NCBI RefSeq assembly: GCF_050529585.1
Contig: NZ_CP172882.1
Coordinates: 558,001-622,000 of the forward strand
Direction: 5' to 3'
From: Enterococcus_D sp050529585
GTDB lineage: Bacteria > Bacillota > Bacilli > Lactobacillales > Enterococcaceae
Length of the DNA: 64,000 bases
The position numbers were made by a program, and so were the translations under genes. Under the pieces are notes generated by a model. That model saw only the letters and a list, made by a program, of their open reading frames with translations, was not told the origin of the DNA and ran no database searches. Positions 19,639 to 28,281 of this stretch are shown one piece after another. Positions within the stretch are counted from its first letter, which is position 1, and each line of letters opens with the position of its first letter.

Positions 19639-20469
19639 ATGAATGAAGCATTTCTTGAGGAATTTGGGTTGAAAGGGTCTTTGCTCCCTCTGGGTGGCGG
19701 GGATGTCAATCAGACCTACCGTTTGACAGACAATGGTACAATTAGTTTCTTAAAGACCCATCCGGGTGTCAAACAGTCCTTTTTTGCAGCGGAAGCAGCA
19801 GGTCTGCAGGCGTTGGCTCCTTATGTTCGGGTACCACAAGTACAGTCGCTTGGTGAGAGTCCATGGGGCGCTTTCTTGCAATTAGAGTGGATCGAACAAG
19901 GATCTGGCGATCATCGGGATATTGGTCGTGGCTTGGCTTATTTACATCAGCAAACACAGTCAACTTTTGGGTTAGAAGTGGACAATTATATTGGATTTTT
20001 GCCGCAAGTCAATTCTCAAACCACCGATTGGGTGCAATTTTACACGATTTGCCGATTAGATGTGCAAGTAGAGTTGGCTAAACTAGGCAATTGCTGGAAT
20101 CATGAAAGAGAAACGGCTTATTTACGGCTCAAAGAATGGATATCCGCCAATTGGCAACAGCGTCGGATCGTACCTTCACTCTTGCATGGTGATTTTTGGC
20201 GAGGCAATGTTTTATTTGACCAACAGGGAACCCCGGTTTTTCTTGATCCAGCAATTTCTTATGGGGATCGGGAAATGGATATTGCGATGTCGCAACTATT
20301 CGGTGGTTTTCAAGATCAGTTTTTGGCAGGCTATCAAGAGGTCTTTCCGTTGGAATCTGGCTGGCAAGAACGCTTGCCGATTTATCAGTTATATTATTTA
20401 TTGGTTCATTTAAATCAATTTGGCGAAAGTTATGGACCAAATGTTGATGAGATCTTGAATCGTTTTTAG
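19639..20469 (+). CDS. Fructosamine kinase family protein
   Basis: 276 residues, matching PF03881 (FN3K-like). The N-terminal nucleotide-binding lobe has GGGDVNQTYRL and a Lys39 in FLKTHPG. The C-lobe has catalytic loop LLHGDFWRGNVLF (Asp185) and metal-binding FLDPAISYGDREMDIAMS, both hallmarks. Bacterial members phosphorylate ribulosamines or erythrulosamines to reverse protein glycation. The gene sits between a phosphatase and an acyl-ACP thioesterase, each 14 bp or less away. No fructosamine deglycase is visible nearby. Confidence 0.88.
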   Translation: MNEAFLEEFGLKGSLLPLGGGDVNQTYRLTDNGTISFLKTHPGVKQSFFAAEAAGLQALAPYVRVPQVQSLGESPWGAFLQLEWIEQGSGDHRDIGRGLAYLHQQTQSTFGLEVDNYIGFLPQVNSQTTDWVQFYTICRLDVQVELAKLGNCWNHERETAYLRLKEWISANWQQRRIVPSLLHGDFWRGNVLFDQQGTPVFLDPAISYGDREMDIAMSQLFGGFQDQFLAGYQEVFPLESGWQERLPIYQLYYLLVHLNQFGESYGPNVDEILNRF

Positions 20470-20483
20470 GAGGCAGTTTTTTA

Positions 20484-21242
20484 ATGGCAAACAAGTACCA
20501 AACAACGCATGAAGTTGCGTACTATGAGTGTGATATCAATCAAACGATGACGTTTCCCGCTATGCTGGGTGTCGCTATCAAAGCATCGGAGGAACAAAGT
20601 GAACAGTTGGATCGTGGCCCCGAAGTGATCGGTCGATATGGATTGACTTGGATCATTACGAGTTATCATATTCTGGTGACCAGATTGCCAAAAGTGGGGG
20701 AGCAGATTCAAGTCGTGACCCAAGCCAAGGAATACAATAAGTTCTTTTGCTATCGTTACTTTTGGTTATTAGATGAACAAGGAAATGAATTGGTCAAAAT
20801 CGAGGCCGTCTTTGCATTGATGAATCCTGAAACCCGTAAGGTCAGCAGCGTACCTGATGAGATCGTTGCACCTTTTGGCAGCGAGAAAATCAAACGAATC
20901 AAACGCTATCCGAAGATCGATCCGATCACACAAGGCAAATCTTTGCCATATCGTGTGCGCTTTTATGATATCGACAGCAATCAGCATGTCAATAACGCCA
21001 TTTATTTCAATTGGCTTTTGGATGTGCTGGGCTATGATTTTCTAGCGAAAAACCAAGTACAAGAAGTGACGATTCGATTTGATCGGGAAGTCGCTTATGG
21101 CAATTTGATCGATAGTCATGTCCAAATCAATGAAGCGCAAGTATTGGATTCAGGAGAAGTGCGCCGTTTACAATCCTTGCATGAAATCAAAATTGCAGAT
21201 GTAACCTATTGCGAGGCTGTTTTTAGTTGGATTCCGCGATAA
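20484..21242 (+). CDS. Acyl-ACP thioesterase (double hotdog)
   Basis: 252 residues, matching Acyl-ACP_TE (PF01643). Two tandem hotdog domains: the first starts YYECDINQTMTFPAMLGVAI, the second has RFYDIDSNQHVNNAIYFNW, carrying the Asn and His typical of catalysis. It hydrolyses acyl-ACP to release free fatty acid, tuning membrane lipid synthesis. RBS AGGAGG is 10 bp upstream. Last gene of the 18845-21242 operon, followed by a bidirectional terminator. Confidence 0.9.
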   Translation: MANKYQTTHEVAYYECDINQTMTFPAMLGVAIKASEEQSEQLDRGPEVIGRYGLTWIITSYHILVTRLPKVGEQIQVVTQAKEYNKFFCYRYFWLLDEQGNELVKIEAVFALMNPETRKVSSVPDEIVAPFGSEKIKRIKRYPKIDPITQGKSLPYRVRFYDIDSNQHVNNAIYFNWLLDVLGYDFLAKNQVQEVTIRFDREVAYGNLIDSHVQINEAQVLDSGEVRRLQSLHEIKIADVTYCEAVFSWIPR

Positions 21243-21245
21243 AAA

Positions 21246-21282
21246 AACGTCCTGCGTTCTTGTTTAAGAGCGCAGGGCGTTT
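21246..21282. terminator. Bidirectional terminator
   Basis: AACGTCCTGCGTTCTT pairs with AAGAGCGCAGGGCGTT, flanked by A-run and Ts, between the convergent thioesterase and asparaginase genes. Confidence 0.85.
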
Positions 21283-21288
21283 GCTTGT

Positions 21289-22257
21289 TTAGTTTTCCAT
21301 AAAAGCGGTCAATTCTGGGAATGTAAGTCCGCGGTTTTTGGCAATCAACAATTTGATACGGGCTTTTTGACTATTGATACTGTTGCAAAAAATGATTCCA
21401 AGCTGTTGTAATTCGATTCCGCCTCCTGGGTAATCGTAAACTGGCTCGGCGATCCCATTAAAACAGCGAGAAACCAGCACAACTGGGATGTGTCGAGCGA
21501 GCAGTTTCTTTAAGGGATCGATGGTTTGTGGTGGCAAGTTGCCCGCACCAAGGGCTTCGATCACTAAGCCATCGATTTGGGATTCAGCCAAAGCTTCAAA
21601 GAGTTCTCCTGTCATGCCAGCGTATGCCTTCACGATAGGGAAGAGGCCGTCCACACGATCAACATCTATTTGGTGGTTATTCAATAATTCTTGCATAAAG
21701 ATAATCCGATGTTTGGTCACCAAACCGATTGGCCCTAACGTAGGTGTACGGAAGGTGGCAATATTGGTCGTATGGGTTTTAGTCACATACCGTGCGGAGT
21801 GGATCTCATCATTCATCACAACAAGGACGCCTTTATTTAAGGCATCTGGACACTTAGCGACGCGAATCGCACTTTCAAAATTATATAGACCATCACTGCC
21901 GATTTCATTGCTTGAACGCATCGCCCCAGTGACCACGATTGGCAATTGACTGCCGATCGTTGTGTCTAAGAAAAAGGCTGTTTCTTCTAAAGTATCTGTT
22001 CCATGGGTGATCACGACACCGTCTATACCACTGATATGCGCCAACTGAATGCGTTCTTTTAGCTGCAGCATTTCATTTGGCGTCATATGGGGGCTAGGCA
22101 GATTAAAGATATCCTCAACGATCAATTCGACATCTTCATCGATGTGGATGGGTGCGTCCATCAGTGGGTTGCTGACGTCTGGACTGACCCCGCCTGTTAG
22201 GGTATCTTCTTTCATGGCAATCGTTCCGCCAGTATGCAATACAAGAATTCGTTTCAT
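21289..22257 (-). CDS. ansA: Type I L-asparaginase (cytoplasmic)
   Basis: 322 residues. Catalytic elements are complete: Thr12 in HTGGTIAM, Thr87-Asp88 in THGTDTLEETAFF, and Lys160 in YVTKTHTT. There is no signal peptide, so it is the cytoplasmic enzyme converting asparagine to aspartate and ammonia. It starts with CAT at 22255-22257, and the next gene is divergent (about 84 bp gap). An aspartate kinase that could use the aspartate lies 2.4 kb away, though the two are not cotranscribed. Confidence 0.93.
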   Translation of the reverse strand: MKRILVLHTGGTIAMKEDTLTGGVSPDVSNPLMDAPIHIDEDVELIVEDIFNLPSPHMTPNEMLQLKERIQLAHISGIDGVVITHGTDTLEETAFFLDTTIGSQLPIVVTGAMRSSNEIGSDGLYNFESAIRVAKCPDALNKGVLVVMNDEIHSARYVTKTHTTNIATFRTPTLGPIGLVTKHRIIFMQELLNNHQIDVDRVDGLFPIVKAYAGMTGELFEALAESQIDGLVIEALGAGNLPPQTIDPLKKLLARHIPVVLVSRCFNGIAEPVYDYPGGGIELQQLGIIFCNSINSQKARIKLLIAKNRGLTFPELTAFMEN

Positions 22258-22341
22258 TTTTTCATCACCTGCACTAATTATTTACGCTTCACTCTAAACT
22301 ATTGTATACTATTGAAATGAGAAGACAAGGGAGGCGGTAAA

Positions 22342-23172
22342 ATGATTCGTATCGGCTGTACGACATTTAGTGAACACGGTCGTCTGGTGGACAGAAAAAC
22401 GTCTAAATTATTTGAATATGCCCGTTATTTTCCGGTTGTAGAGTTGGATACCACCTATCATTTTTTGCCTAAAGAAAAAGATGTACGCAACTGGTTGACA
22501 CAAGTACCTGATAATTTTCGCTTTGTGCTCAAAGTGCATCAAAGTATCACGACCCAAGGTGAGCTGCCTGAAGGAATCACATTGGAAGAATCTCTGAGAC
22601 TATTCAAAACGGCGATTGCACCAATGGTTGAAGCCGGGAAATTATATTGTCTATTGGCGCAATTTCCCAATCAGTTCAAATGTACCAAACAGAATGTGGC
22701 GTATTTAGATCAAGTAAGAACGTGGTTTGCCGATTATCCTGTGGCGATCGAGTTGCGGGATATCAGTTGGTACCAACCAGCTTTTTACCCTTCAATGATT
22801 GAGTATATGACAAAGAAACAATTTTCATTGGTAGCAGTAGACCAACCGAAACGATTGTCGACGACGATTCCGCTGGATGCTGCGGTCACAAACCCAGCGT
22901 TTGCTTTGTGTCGCTTTCATGGACGGAATGATAGCGGTTGGACAGCGACTGGACCAGAAGCGAAGCATGTGCGCACATTATATCGCTACAATGAGAACGA
23001 AATCAATGAATTGGCAAATACCATTCGATCGGTAGCTGCCAACGCCCGAGAAACAGCAGTGATTTTCAATAACAATGCAGGTAGAGATGCAGCGGATAAT
23101 GCACAAGAAATGATCAGCAAGCTGCAATTAGCTTATGAAGCATTGAATCCTAACCAATTGGAGTTATTTTGA
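22342..23172 (+). CDS. DUF72 family protein
   Basis: A 276-residue cytoplasmic protein of the YecE/YunF DUF72 family, predicted TIM-barrel. Hallmarks are IGCTTFSEHGRL at the N-terminus, VELDTTYHFLPKEKDVRNWL, VALELR-type VAIELRDISWY in the middle, and YRFHGRN-type CRFHGRNDSGW near residue 193. The biochemical role is unknown for the family. RBS GGGAGGCGG at about 22330. It is the first gene of a compact three-gene unit with the Cof-type HAD hydrolase and a pyrophosphohydrolase. Confidence 0.85.
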   Translation: MIRIGCTTFSEHGRLVDRKTSKLFEYARYFPVVELDTTYHFLPKEKDVRNWLTQVPDNFRFVLKVHQSITTQGELPEGITLEESLRLFKTAIAPMVEAGKLYCLLAQFPNQFKCTKQNVAYLDQVRTWFADYPVAIELRDISWYQPAFYPSMIEYMTKKQFSLVAVDQPKRLSTTIPLDAAVTNPAFALCRFHGRNDSGWTATGPEAKHVRTLYRYNENEINELANTIRSVAANARETAVIFNNNAGRDAADNAQEMISKLQLAYEALNPNQLELF

Positions 23173-23180
23173 GGAGTCTT

Positions 23181-24068
23181 ATGATTAAAGCAATTTTTTT
23201 TGATATCGATGGTACATTGATTGCCGATAATGGCAAAGCACTGGCCAGTACCCGTGCAGCCATCAAACAGGCGCAAGATAAGGGCGTCTTATGCGGTATT
23301 GCGACAGGACGAGGACCAGTCGAGTTGGATAAAGTCATTGATTATCTGTCTCTAGACATGTTTATTACCTACAATGGTCAATATGTTTATACAAATGAAA
23401 GTTTGATTTATGCCAAACCATTTTCTAAGCAAACGTTAGAGACGATCGTTGACTATGCGGATGAAAATTATCGTCAAGTGATGTTTGGCGGCGAAACCCA
23501 GGTAGCGGGCAGTTTTACGATTCGTTTGAGTCAATCGCCGATCATGCAGCGCTATTTACGATTTGTACCAAAAAAATTTCCTGTCGGTTTTATGAAAAAA
23601 ATGTTACAGCGATTTAGTCCGAATCGCAATGCGAAACGTTATGAGTCATTGGATATTTTGCGGGAACCGATTTATCAATGTATCATGTTGAGCCCAGAGT
23701 CAGAGAAGGATAAGCTGACCAGTAAACTGCCCCAATGCGACTTTAAACGGTCCAATGCCTATTCAGTGGATATTGTGCCCAAAAGAGGATCAAAGTTAAG
23801 AGGAATCAAAGAATTTCTCGCGTATGAGGGGATTGCAATGGAAGAAGCAATGGCTTTTGGCGATCATTTCAATGATGTTGAGATGCTAGAAGGCGTGGGG
23901 ATTGGTGTGGCGATGGGCAATGCGCAAAACGTGACCAAAGAGAGTGCTGATTATGTCACAGCCTCCAATAATGAAGATGGTATTCAGCAAGCATTGATTC
24001 ATTATGGCATTATCGATGCCATCTCTGAAACCAAGCCAGGAATCTTTAACCAGAAAAGAGGAAGATAG
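23181..24068 (+). CDS. Cof-type HAD hydrolase (YkrA-like sugar phosphatase/FMN phosphatase class)
   Basis: A 295-residue type II HAD phosphatase with C2 cap. Motif I is FFDIDGTLI (Asp8, Asp10), motif II is in GIATGRGP, the cap begins FITYNGQYVY, and motif IV is AFGDHFNDVEML. These enzymes act on sugar phosphates or flavin mononucleotide. The ATG at 23181 follows GAGGAG and lies 8 bp after the DUF72 stop; an in-frame TTG at 23169 would overlap the previous gene and is less likely. Confidence 0.88.
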   Translation: MIKAIFFDIDGTLIADNGKALASTRAAIKQAQDKGVLCGIATGRGPVELDKVIDYLSLDMFITYNGQYVYTNESLIYAKPFSKQTLETIVDYADENYRQVMFGGETQVAGSFTIRLSQSPIMQRYLRFVPKKFPVGFMKKMLQRFSPNRNAKRYESLDILREPIYQCIMLSPESEKDKLTSKLPQCDFKRSNAYSVDIVPKRGSKLRGIKEFLAYEGIAMEEAMAFGDHFNDVEMLEGVGIGVAMGNAQNVTKESADYVTASNNEDGIQQALIHYGIIDAISETKPGIFNQKRGR

Positions 24069-24605
24069 ATGCGTCCATTTGACATGACCGAAGAATTTCA
24101 CCAAACATTTGATCCAACCTGTCCACCAGTTCCGCAACCTTTTTCTTATGAAAAAGCGGTCTTTCGAGGCGGTTTCAAAATTGAAGAAATCGTTGAGTTT
24201 ATTTATGCGGCCAGTGACAATGACCAGGAGAAATTTTCTCAAGGGTTGTCTGATCTGCATCGGGCGATCGATCAAGCCGAAAAAAAGCTCAGGGTCAAAG
24301 CGCAACAGACGGAAGACACGTTCACGGAACAAGTGGACGCTCTTTGCGATTTGCTGTATTTCACGTATGGCTCTTTTTCACTTATGGGGATCGATCCAGA
24401 TCCATTGTTAGCAATTGTCCACCAAGCCAATATGGGCAAATTATTTCCTGACGGACAGCCGCACTATCATCCGGAAACCCATAAGGTGATGAAACCGGAT
24501 GATTGGTCAGAACGCTTTGCACCAGAACGTAAGATCAAGGCGGAGATTGCACGCCAAATCCAAGCAAAACAAAGACTGCTGCAAGATGACCAAACAGTAA
24601 AATAA
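24069..24605 (+). CDS. All-alpha NTP pyrophosphohydrolase-like protein (PRA-PH/MazG-related)
   Basis: 178 residues, helical. The segment FRGGFKIEEIVEFIYAAS and the later TEQVDALCDLLYFTYGSF carry the E-E-x-x-E and E-x-x-D carboxylates of the MazG/PRA-PH fold, where Mg2+ binds for nucleotide pyrophosphate hydrolysis. DPLLAIVHQANMGKLFPDG and KVMKPDDW are further features of this sub-branch. It probably removes damaged or excess NTPs; the substrate is inferred. The ATG directly abuts the stop codon of the HAD gene, implying translational coupling. Last gene before a strong hairpin. Confidence 0.75.
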   Translation: MRPFDMTEEFHQTFDPTCPPVPQPFSYEKAVFRGGFKIEEIVEFIYAASDNDQEKFSQGLSDLHRAIDQAEKKLRVKAQQTEDTFTEQVDALCDLLYFTYGSFSLMGIDPDPLLAIVHQANMGKLFPDGQPHYHPETHKVMKPDDWSERFAPERKIKAEIARQIQAKQRLLQDDQTVK

Positions 24606-24655
24606 TCAAACGACCGCCAACAGAGGTGCTTGCACCCTGTTGGCGGTCGTTTGAT
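24604..24655. terminator. Long bidirectional terminator hairpin
   Basis: A 19-bp perfect outer stem starting ATCAAACGACCGCC, plus GGTGC/GCACC near the loop, between convergent genes. T-runs are short. Confidence 0.75.
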
Positions 24656-24661
24656 TTGACG

Positions 24662-26011
24662 CTAATCGAAAAAGGTATAATACAATGTCCGAACGGCGGC
24701 TTTTTCTTGTTCTTTGTGGATACCGAACATAATGCTGACTTCGGAGGATCCTTGGTTGATCATCTCTAAGTTGATGTTCTTACGGGCAAGAGCTGCAGTA
24801 CTGTCTGCAGTGATCCCCACCCGTTGCCGCATGCCTTCGCCAACCACGACGACCATAGAGAGATCATGTGTAATACGCAATTCATCTGGATCGATCTCGT
24901 ATGCGATTTTTCTTAACAGTGTTTCTTCTAACGCAGCGGTCAACTGATTGGCACGCATGATAATCGAAATATCATCGATCCCTGAAGGCATGTGTTCATA
25001 ATTCAAATTAAGATCGCGGAAAATTTCTAGTACCCGTAAGGTGAAACCGACTTCGCGGTTCATGAGGTACTTGCGGATATAGATCATACAAAAACCCTCA
25101 TCACTGGCCACGCCGATCACTGGTTGGTCCAAATTGTCTCGATTGTTGGTGATCAATGTACCTGGATGACTGGGGTTATTGGTGTTTTTGATCACTACAG
25201 GGATTTTGGCATGGTAAGAAGGCATCAAGGCTTCGTCATGCAAAACGGTAAAACCGGCATAAGACAATTCCCGCATTTCTCGGTAAGTCACTTCTTTGAT
25301 CGGTTCAGGTCGGTGTACATAACCGGGATGAGCGGAAAAGATCCCATCGACATCGGTAAAATTCTCGTATAAATCTACTTGCAGACCAGCCGCAACGATC
25401 GCACCTGAAATATCCGATCCGCCGCGCGAAAATGTGCAGATTTCACCAGCTTCGGTATACCCGAAAAAGCCAGGAATGACTAAGATGTCTTGACTATCAT
25501 GCCAAGCATAGATTTTTTCATAAGACGCATTCAGGATGCGGGCATTTTGCGGCTCATCAGTCACCATCATCCCCAATTCTTGAGGATTCATGTATCGGGC
25601 AGCTACCCCGCAGCTTTGTAAGATGCCTGCAATCAATTTGGCGTTGTTGTCTTCGCCACTGGCCAAAACTGTATCATAAAAATGCGGGTTGTTCTCATAA
25701 GGCAGTGTGGCAAACTGCTGTAAAGAGTTGCGAATGGCGACTAAATGATCATCTGCAATCTTGAATGGTGCGGCGATTGCTTCATATCTAGCATAAATTT
25801 CTTCGATCAATGCATCGATTGGTTCATTGATCGAACGAGCGGCACAAACCGCCAAAAGCAAGTCAGTCACTTTTTTGTCTGAACTGGTGCGCTTGCCGGG
25901 GGCAGATACAACCACAAATCGTCGGTTTGGATCCTCTTTGATAATATCAACTACTTTTTGAACTTGTTCAGCTGAGGCGAGAGAACTGCCTCCAAATTTT
26001 GCTACTTTCAT
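24662..26011 (-). CDS. Aspartate kinase (class III, YclM/ThrD type)
   Basis: 449 residues, close to the B. subtilis YclM length. The N-terminal kinase has KFGGSS (residues 4-9), VVVSAPGK, a catalytic SRGGSDISGA and NFTDVDGIFSAHPG. Two C-terminal ACT domains follow from about residue 295 and include VGEGMRQRVGITA. The enzyme phosphorylates aspartate for lysine, threonine, methionine or diaminopimelate synthesis; the family is feedback-controlled through ACT domains. I looked for a lysine riboswitch in the about 70-nt leader and found none, so control is presumably allosteric. RBS AGGAG is next to the ATG. Confidence 0.93.
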   Translation of the reverse strand: MKVAKFGGSSLASAEQVQKVVDIIKEDPNRRFVVVSAPGKRTSSDKKVTDLLLAVCAARSINEPIDALIEEIYARYEAIAAPFKIADDHLVAIRNSLQQFATLPYENNPHFYDTVLASGEDNNAKLIAGILQSCGVAARYMNPQELGMMVTDEPQNARILNASYEKIYAWHDSQDILVIPGFFGYTEAGEICTFSRGGSDISGAIVAAGLQVDLYENFTDVDGIFSAHPGYVHRPEPIKEVTYREMRELSYAGFTVLHDEALMPSYHAKIPVVIKNTNNPSHPGTLITNNRDNLDQPVIGVASDEGFCMIYIRKYLMNREVGFTLRVLEIFRDLNLNYEHMPSGIDDISIIMRANQLTAALEETLLRKIAYEIDPDELRITHDLSMVVVVGEGMRQRVGITADSTAALARKNINLEMINQGSSEVSIMFGIHKEQEKAAVRTLYYTFFD

Positions 26012-26040
26012 TTGACATACTCCTGTTCAAGCTTTTTACT

Positions 26041-26069
26041 AGAGTACAGTTTCGCTTTTGATAAATCAA
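26041..26069 (-). promoter_or_regulatory. Promoter of the aspartate kinase gene
   Basis: Minus strand TTGATT (26069-26064), 17-bp spacer, TACTCT (26046-26041). It leaves a leader of only about 25 nt, too short for a riboswitch. Confidence 0.6.
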
Positions 26070-26232
26070 GTTGTTTCGTGAAAAAAGAGGATAAAATGCT
26101 TAAAAAAAGTGTTTGTTGCTTGTAAATATTCATTATTTGCTTTCATTACAGGTAGAAAATCCGTCTTAAACAATCAGCTGCCAAAAAAGTCAATCTTTTT
26201 TGCCTCAATCTAATGCTTGATTTTTTTCTTTA

Positions 26233-26371
26233 TGCTATAATCTAGCGTAGATGCTTTTTTATAAAGGGGACTTCTGTCCTTTTGTGAAAAAAGCCCCGAA
26301 ATCAAAATCAATCTGCTGGTTGGCAGATTTCAGACGCAACATGTATATTTGAAAATTGGAGGAACCACAAC
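26233..26371 (+). promoter_or_regulatory. ezrA promoter and structured leader
   Basis: Extended -10 TGCTATAAT (26233-26241) with no clear -35, then an untranslated leader of about 125 nt. The leader holds a GGGGAC (26266-26271) that can pair with GTCCTTTT (26276-26283) or, alternatively, its GGGG with CCCC at 26294-26297. It also holds a hairpin AATCTGC-N6-GCAGATT (26310-26329) before the RBS TTGGAGG. A regulatory role is inferred only. Confidence 0.5.
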
Positions 26372-28093
26372 ATGGGAACTAATATCATCTTCGGCATTGT
26401 CATTGCGATTATCGTCATTGCAGCGATTTTGTATGCAATCGGCTATTTTATGCGAAAGAAAAACCAAGAAAAACTGAATGCCTTGGAAAAACGTAAAGAA
26501 AACCTTTTTGACTTGCCAGTCATAGAAGAGGTCGATGAAGTCAAGAGAATGCACCTTGTCGGTCAAAGTCAAAATACGTTCCGGGAATGGAACCAACAAT
26601 GGACAGATATTTCTACCAAATCATTTGCAGAATTAGAAAGTCAAATTTTTGAAGTGGAAGAATTAAATGAACGGATTCGCTTCTTTAAAGCCAAAGGAGC
26701 AATCGAACAAGCTGAAGCCACGATGAATGACATGGAAAGCCAAGTTGAAGAGATCCGTGCTGGTTTGAAAGAATTGCGTGAGAGTGAAGAGCGCAATTCA
26801 CTAGAAGTCCAAAAAGCATTAGATGTTTATGAAGAATTGAAACAAAAACTTCGTGAACAAGGGGAAGAATTTGGTCCAGCTTATAACGAATTACAAAAAC
26901 AAATCAAAAATATTGAAATTGAATTCACGCAATTTGTGACATTGAATACATCAGGTGATCCTGTTGAAGCCCGCGAAGTCTTAGAACAAGCGGAACAACA
27001 CACGTATGAAGTCGAAGACCTGATGAAACGCATACCGGCTGCTTATGAAGAATTGAACCGAACTTTCCCAGACCAATTGAAAGAGATCCAAGACGGTTAT
27101 CAAAAACTGCTTGATCAAAAATATGTGTTCCCTGAAAAGAATTTTCAAGAAGATATCAACCGTGTCAAAAAACGGGTGGAAAATTCAACCAATGACCTTG
27201 CCAAAACAGAGGTGGCAACTGTGGAAGTTGCTAACCGTGACACAGCAAGTGATATCGATGGCTTATATACAGTCATGGAACGAGAAATCAATGCCAAGAA
27301 ATATGTGATGAAGAACCGCCAAGTGATCGTTGATTACATTGAACATGCGACAAAGAACAACCGTCAACTATTGATCGAATTAGATCATACTGCACAAAGC
27401 TACACATTGAATCACAATGAGCTAGGACGTGTCCGCGGTTTCCAAACAGAAGTCGATGAATTGGCACGACGCAACAATGAATACTTGCCGCAACTTGAAA
27501 ACCATGAAATTCCTTACTCAGAAGTGCAAAGCTATTATAAAGATGCGTACAAGATCCTTGATGATGTTGAAAGCCAACAAGTAGAAATCGATGAATCATT
27601 GGCAGAATTACGGCGTGGCGAAAAAGTAGCACATGAAAAAGTGGAAACCTTCGAATTCCGCTTACGCAACTTGAAACGCTTTGTAGAAAAACAACGTTTA
27701 CCAGGTTTGCCTGGAGAATACTTGGAATTCTTCTTTGTGGCAACAGATCGTGTCGAAGATTTGGGCAAAGAGTTGAACAAGATTCGAATCAATATGCAAG
27801 ACATCAATAAATTGGTTTCTGTTTGTGAAGATGACCTAAACTTATTAGACGAACAAACCCATGACTTAGTGGATGCGGCAGCGTTGACTGAACAAATGAT
27901 GCAATACGCAAACCGCTATCGTCATTCCCATCCAGATATCAAAGCAGCAATCGATAAATCATTGTATCTTTTCAGCAAAGAATATCGCTATCAAGATGCA
28001 TTAGACGAAATCGGTACGGCATTAGAACGTGTCGAACCTGGCGCTTTCAAACGAATCGAAAATTTTTATTTTAATAACCGCGACTTAGTCTAA
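26372..28093 (+). CDS. ezrA: Septation ring formation regulator EzrA
   Basis: 573 residues, normal for EzrA. There is one N-terminal TM (residues 5-27, GIVIAIIVIAAILYAIGY) with extracellular N-terminus and a long cytoplasmic coiled-coil domain of spectrin-like repeats (Glu/Lys/Gln-rich from about 80 to the end). The C-terminal QNRY-like patch is not obvious, but ANRYRHSHPDIKAAI with LFSKEYRYQDALDEI matches the conserved C-terminal region. EzrA binds FtsZ, restricts Z-ring formation to midcell and links division to peptidoglycan synthases. It is monocistronic with a terminator. Confidence 0.96.
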   Translation: MGTNIIFGIVIAIIVIAAILYAIGYFMRKKNQEKLNALEKRKENLFDLPVIEEVDEVKRMHLVGQSQNTFREWNQQWTDISTKSFAELESQIFEVEELNERIRFFKAKGAIEQAEATMNDMESQVEEIRAGLKELRESEERNSLEVQKALDVYEELKQKLREQGEEFGPAYNELQKQIKNIEIEFTQFVTLNTSGDPVEAREVLEQAEQHTYEVEDLMKRIPAAYEELNRTFPDQLKEIQDGYQKLLDQKYVFPEKNFQEDINRVKKRVENSTNDLAKTEVATVEVANRDTASDIDGLYTVMEREINAKKYVMKNRQVIVDYIEHATKNNRQLLIELDHTAQSYTLNHNELGRVRGFQTEVDELARRNNEYLPQLENHEIPYSEVQSYYKDAYKILDDVESQQVEIDESLAELRRGEKVAHEKVETFEFRLRNLKRFVEKQRLPGLPGEYLEFFFVATDRVEDLGKELNKIRINMQDINKLVSVCEDDLNLLDEQTHDLVDAAALTEQMMQYANRYRHSHPDIKAAIDKSLYLFSKEYRYQDALDEIGTALERVEPGAFKRIENFYFNNRDLV

Positions 28094-28097
28094 ACCT

Positions 28098-28130
28098 AAA
28101 GCCAGCCAGTGGACAACTGCTGGCTTTCTT
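28098..28130 (+). terminator. Terminator of ezrA
   Basis: AAAGCCAGC (28098-28106) pairs with GCTGGCTTT (28119-28127), followed by a short T-rich run. Confidence 0.8.
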
Positions 28131-28221
28131 TATGCTATGAAAACCATTATTTCTGGTACGGACTACCTACTAGAGAACACAAGGATTCCTTATAAAAACA
28201 CAACATTGATGTCGAAACCTT

Positions 28222-28250
28222 GAAAGTGTCAGCTACACCAGTTATAATGG
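28222..28250 (+). promoter_or_regulatory. Promoter of the nifS-thiI operon
   Basis: TTGAAA (28222-28227), 17-bp spacer, consensus TATAAT (28245-28250), ending about 31 bp before the start codon. Confidence 0.8.
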
Positions 28251-28281
28251 GAAAGAATTTTTTAGAGAAAGGGTCCTATCA

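Noticed and set aside
23886..24332. A 148-codon minus-strand frame
   Set aside because: It is antisense to the HAD and NTP pyrophosphohydrolase genes, both of which have motifs and RBSs.
26012..26110. Lysine riboswitch before the aspartate kinase gene
   Set aside because: The promoter leaves only a leader of about 25 nt and there is no terminator/antiterminator structure.
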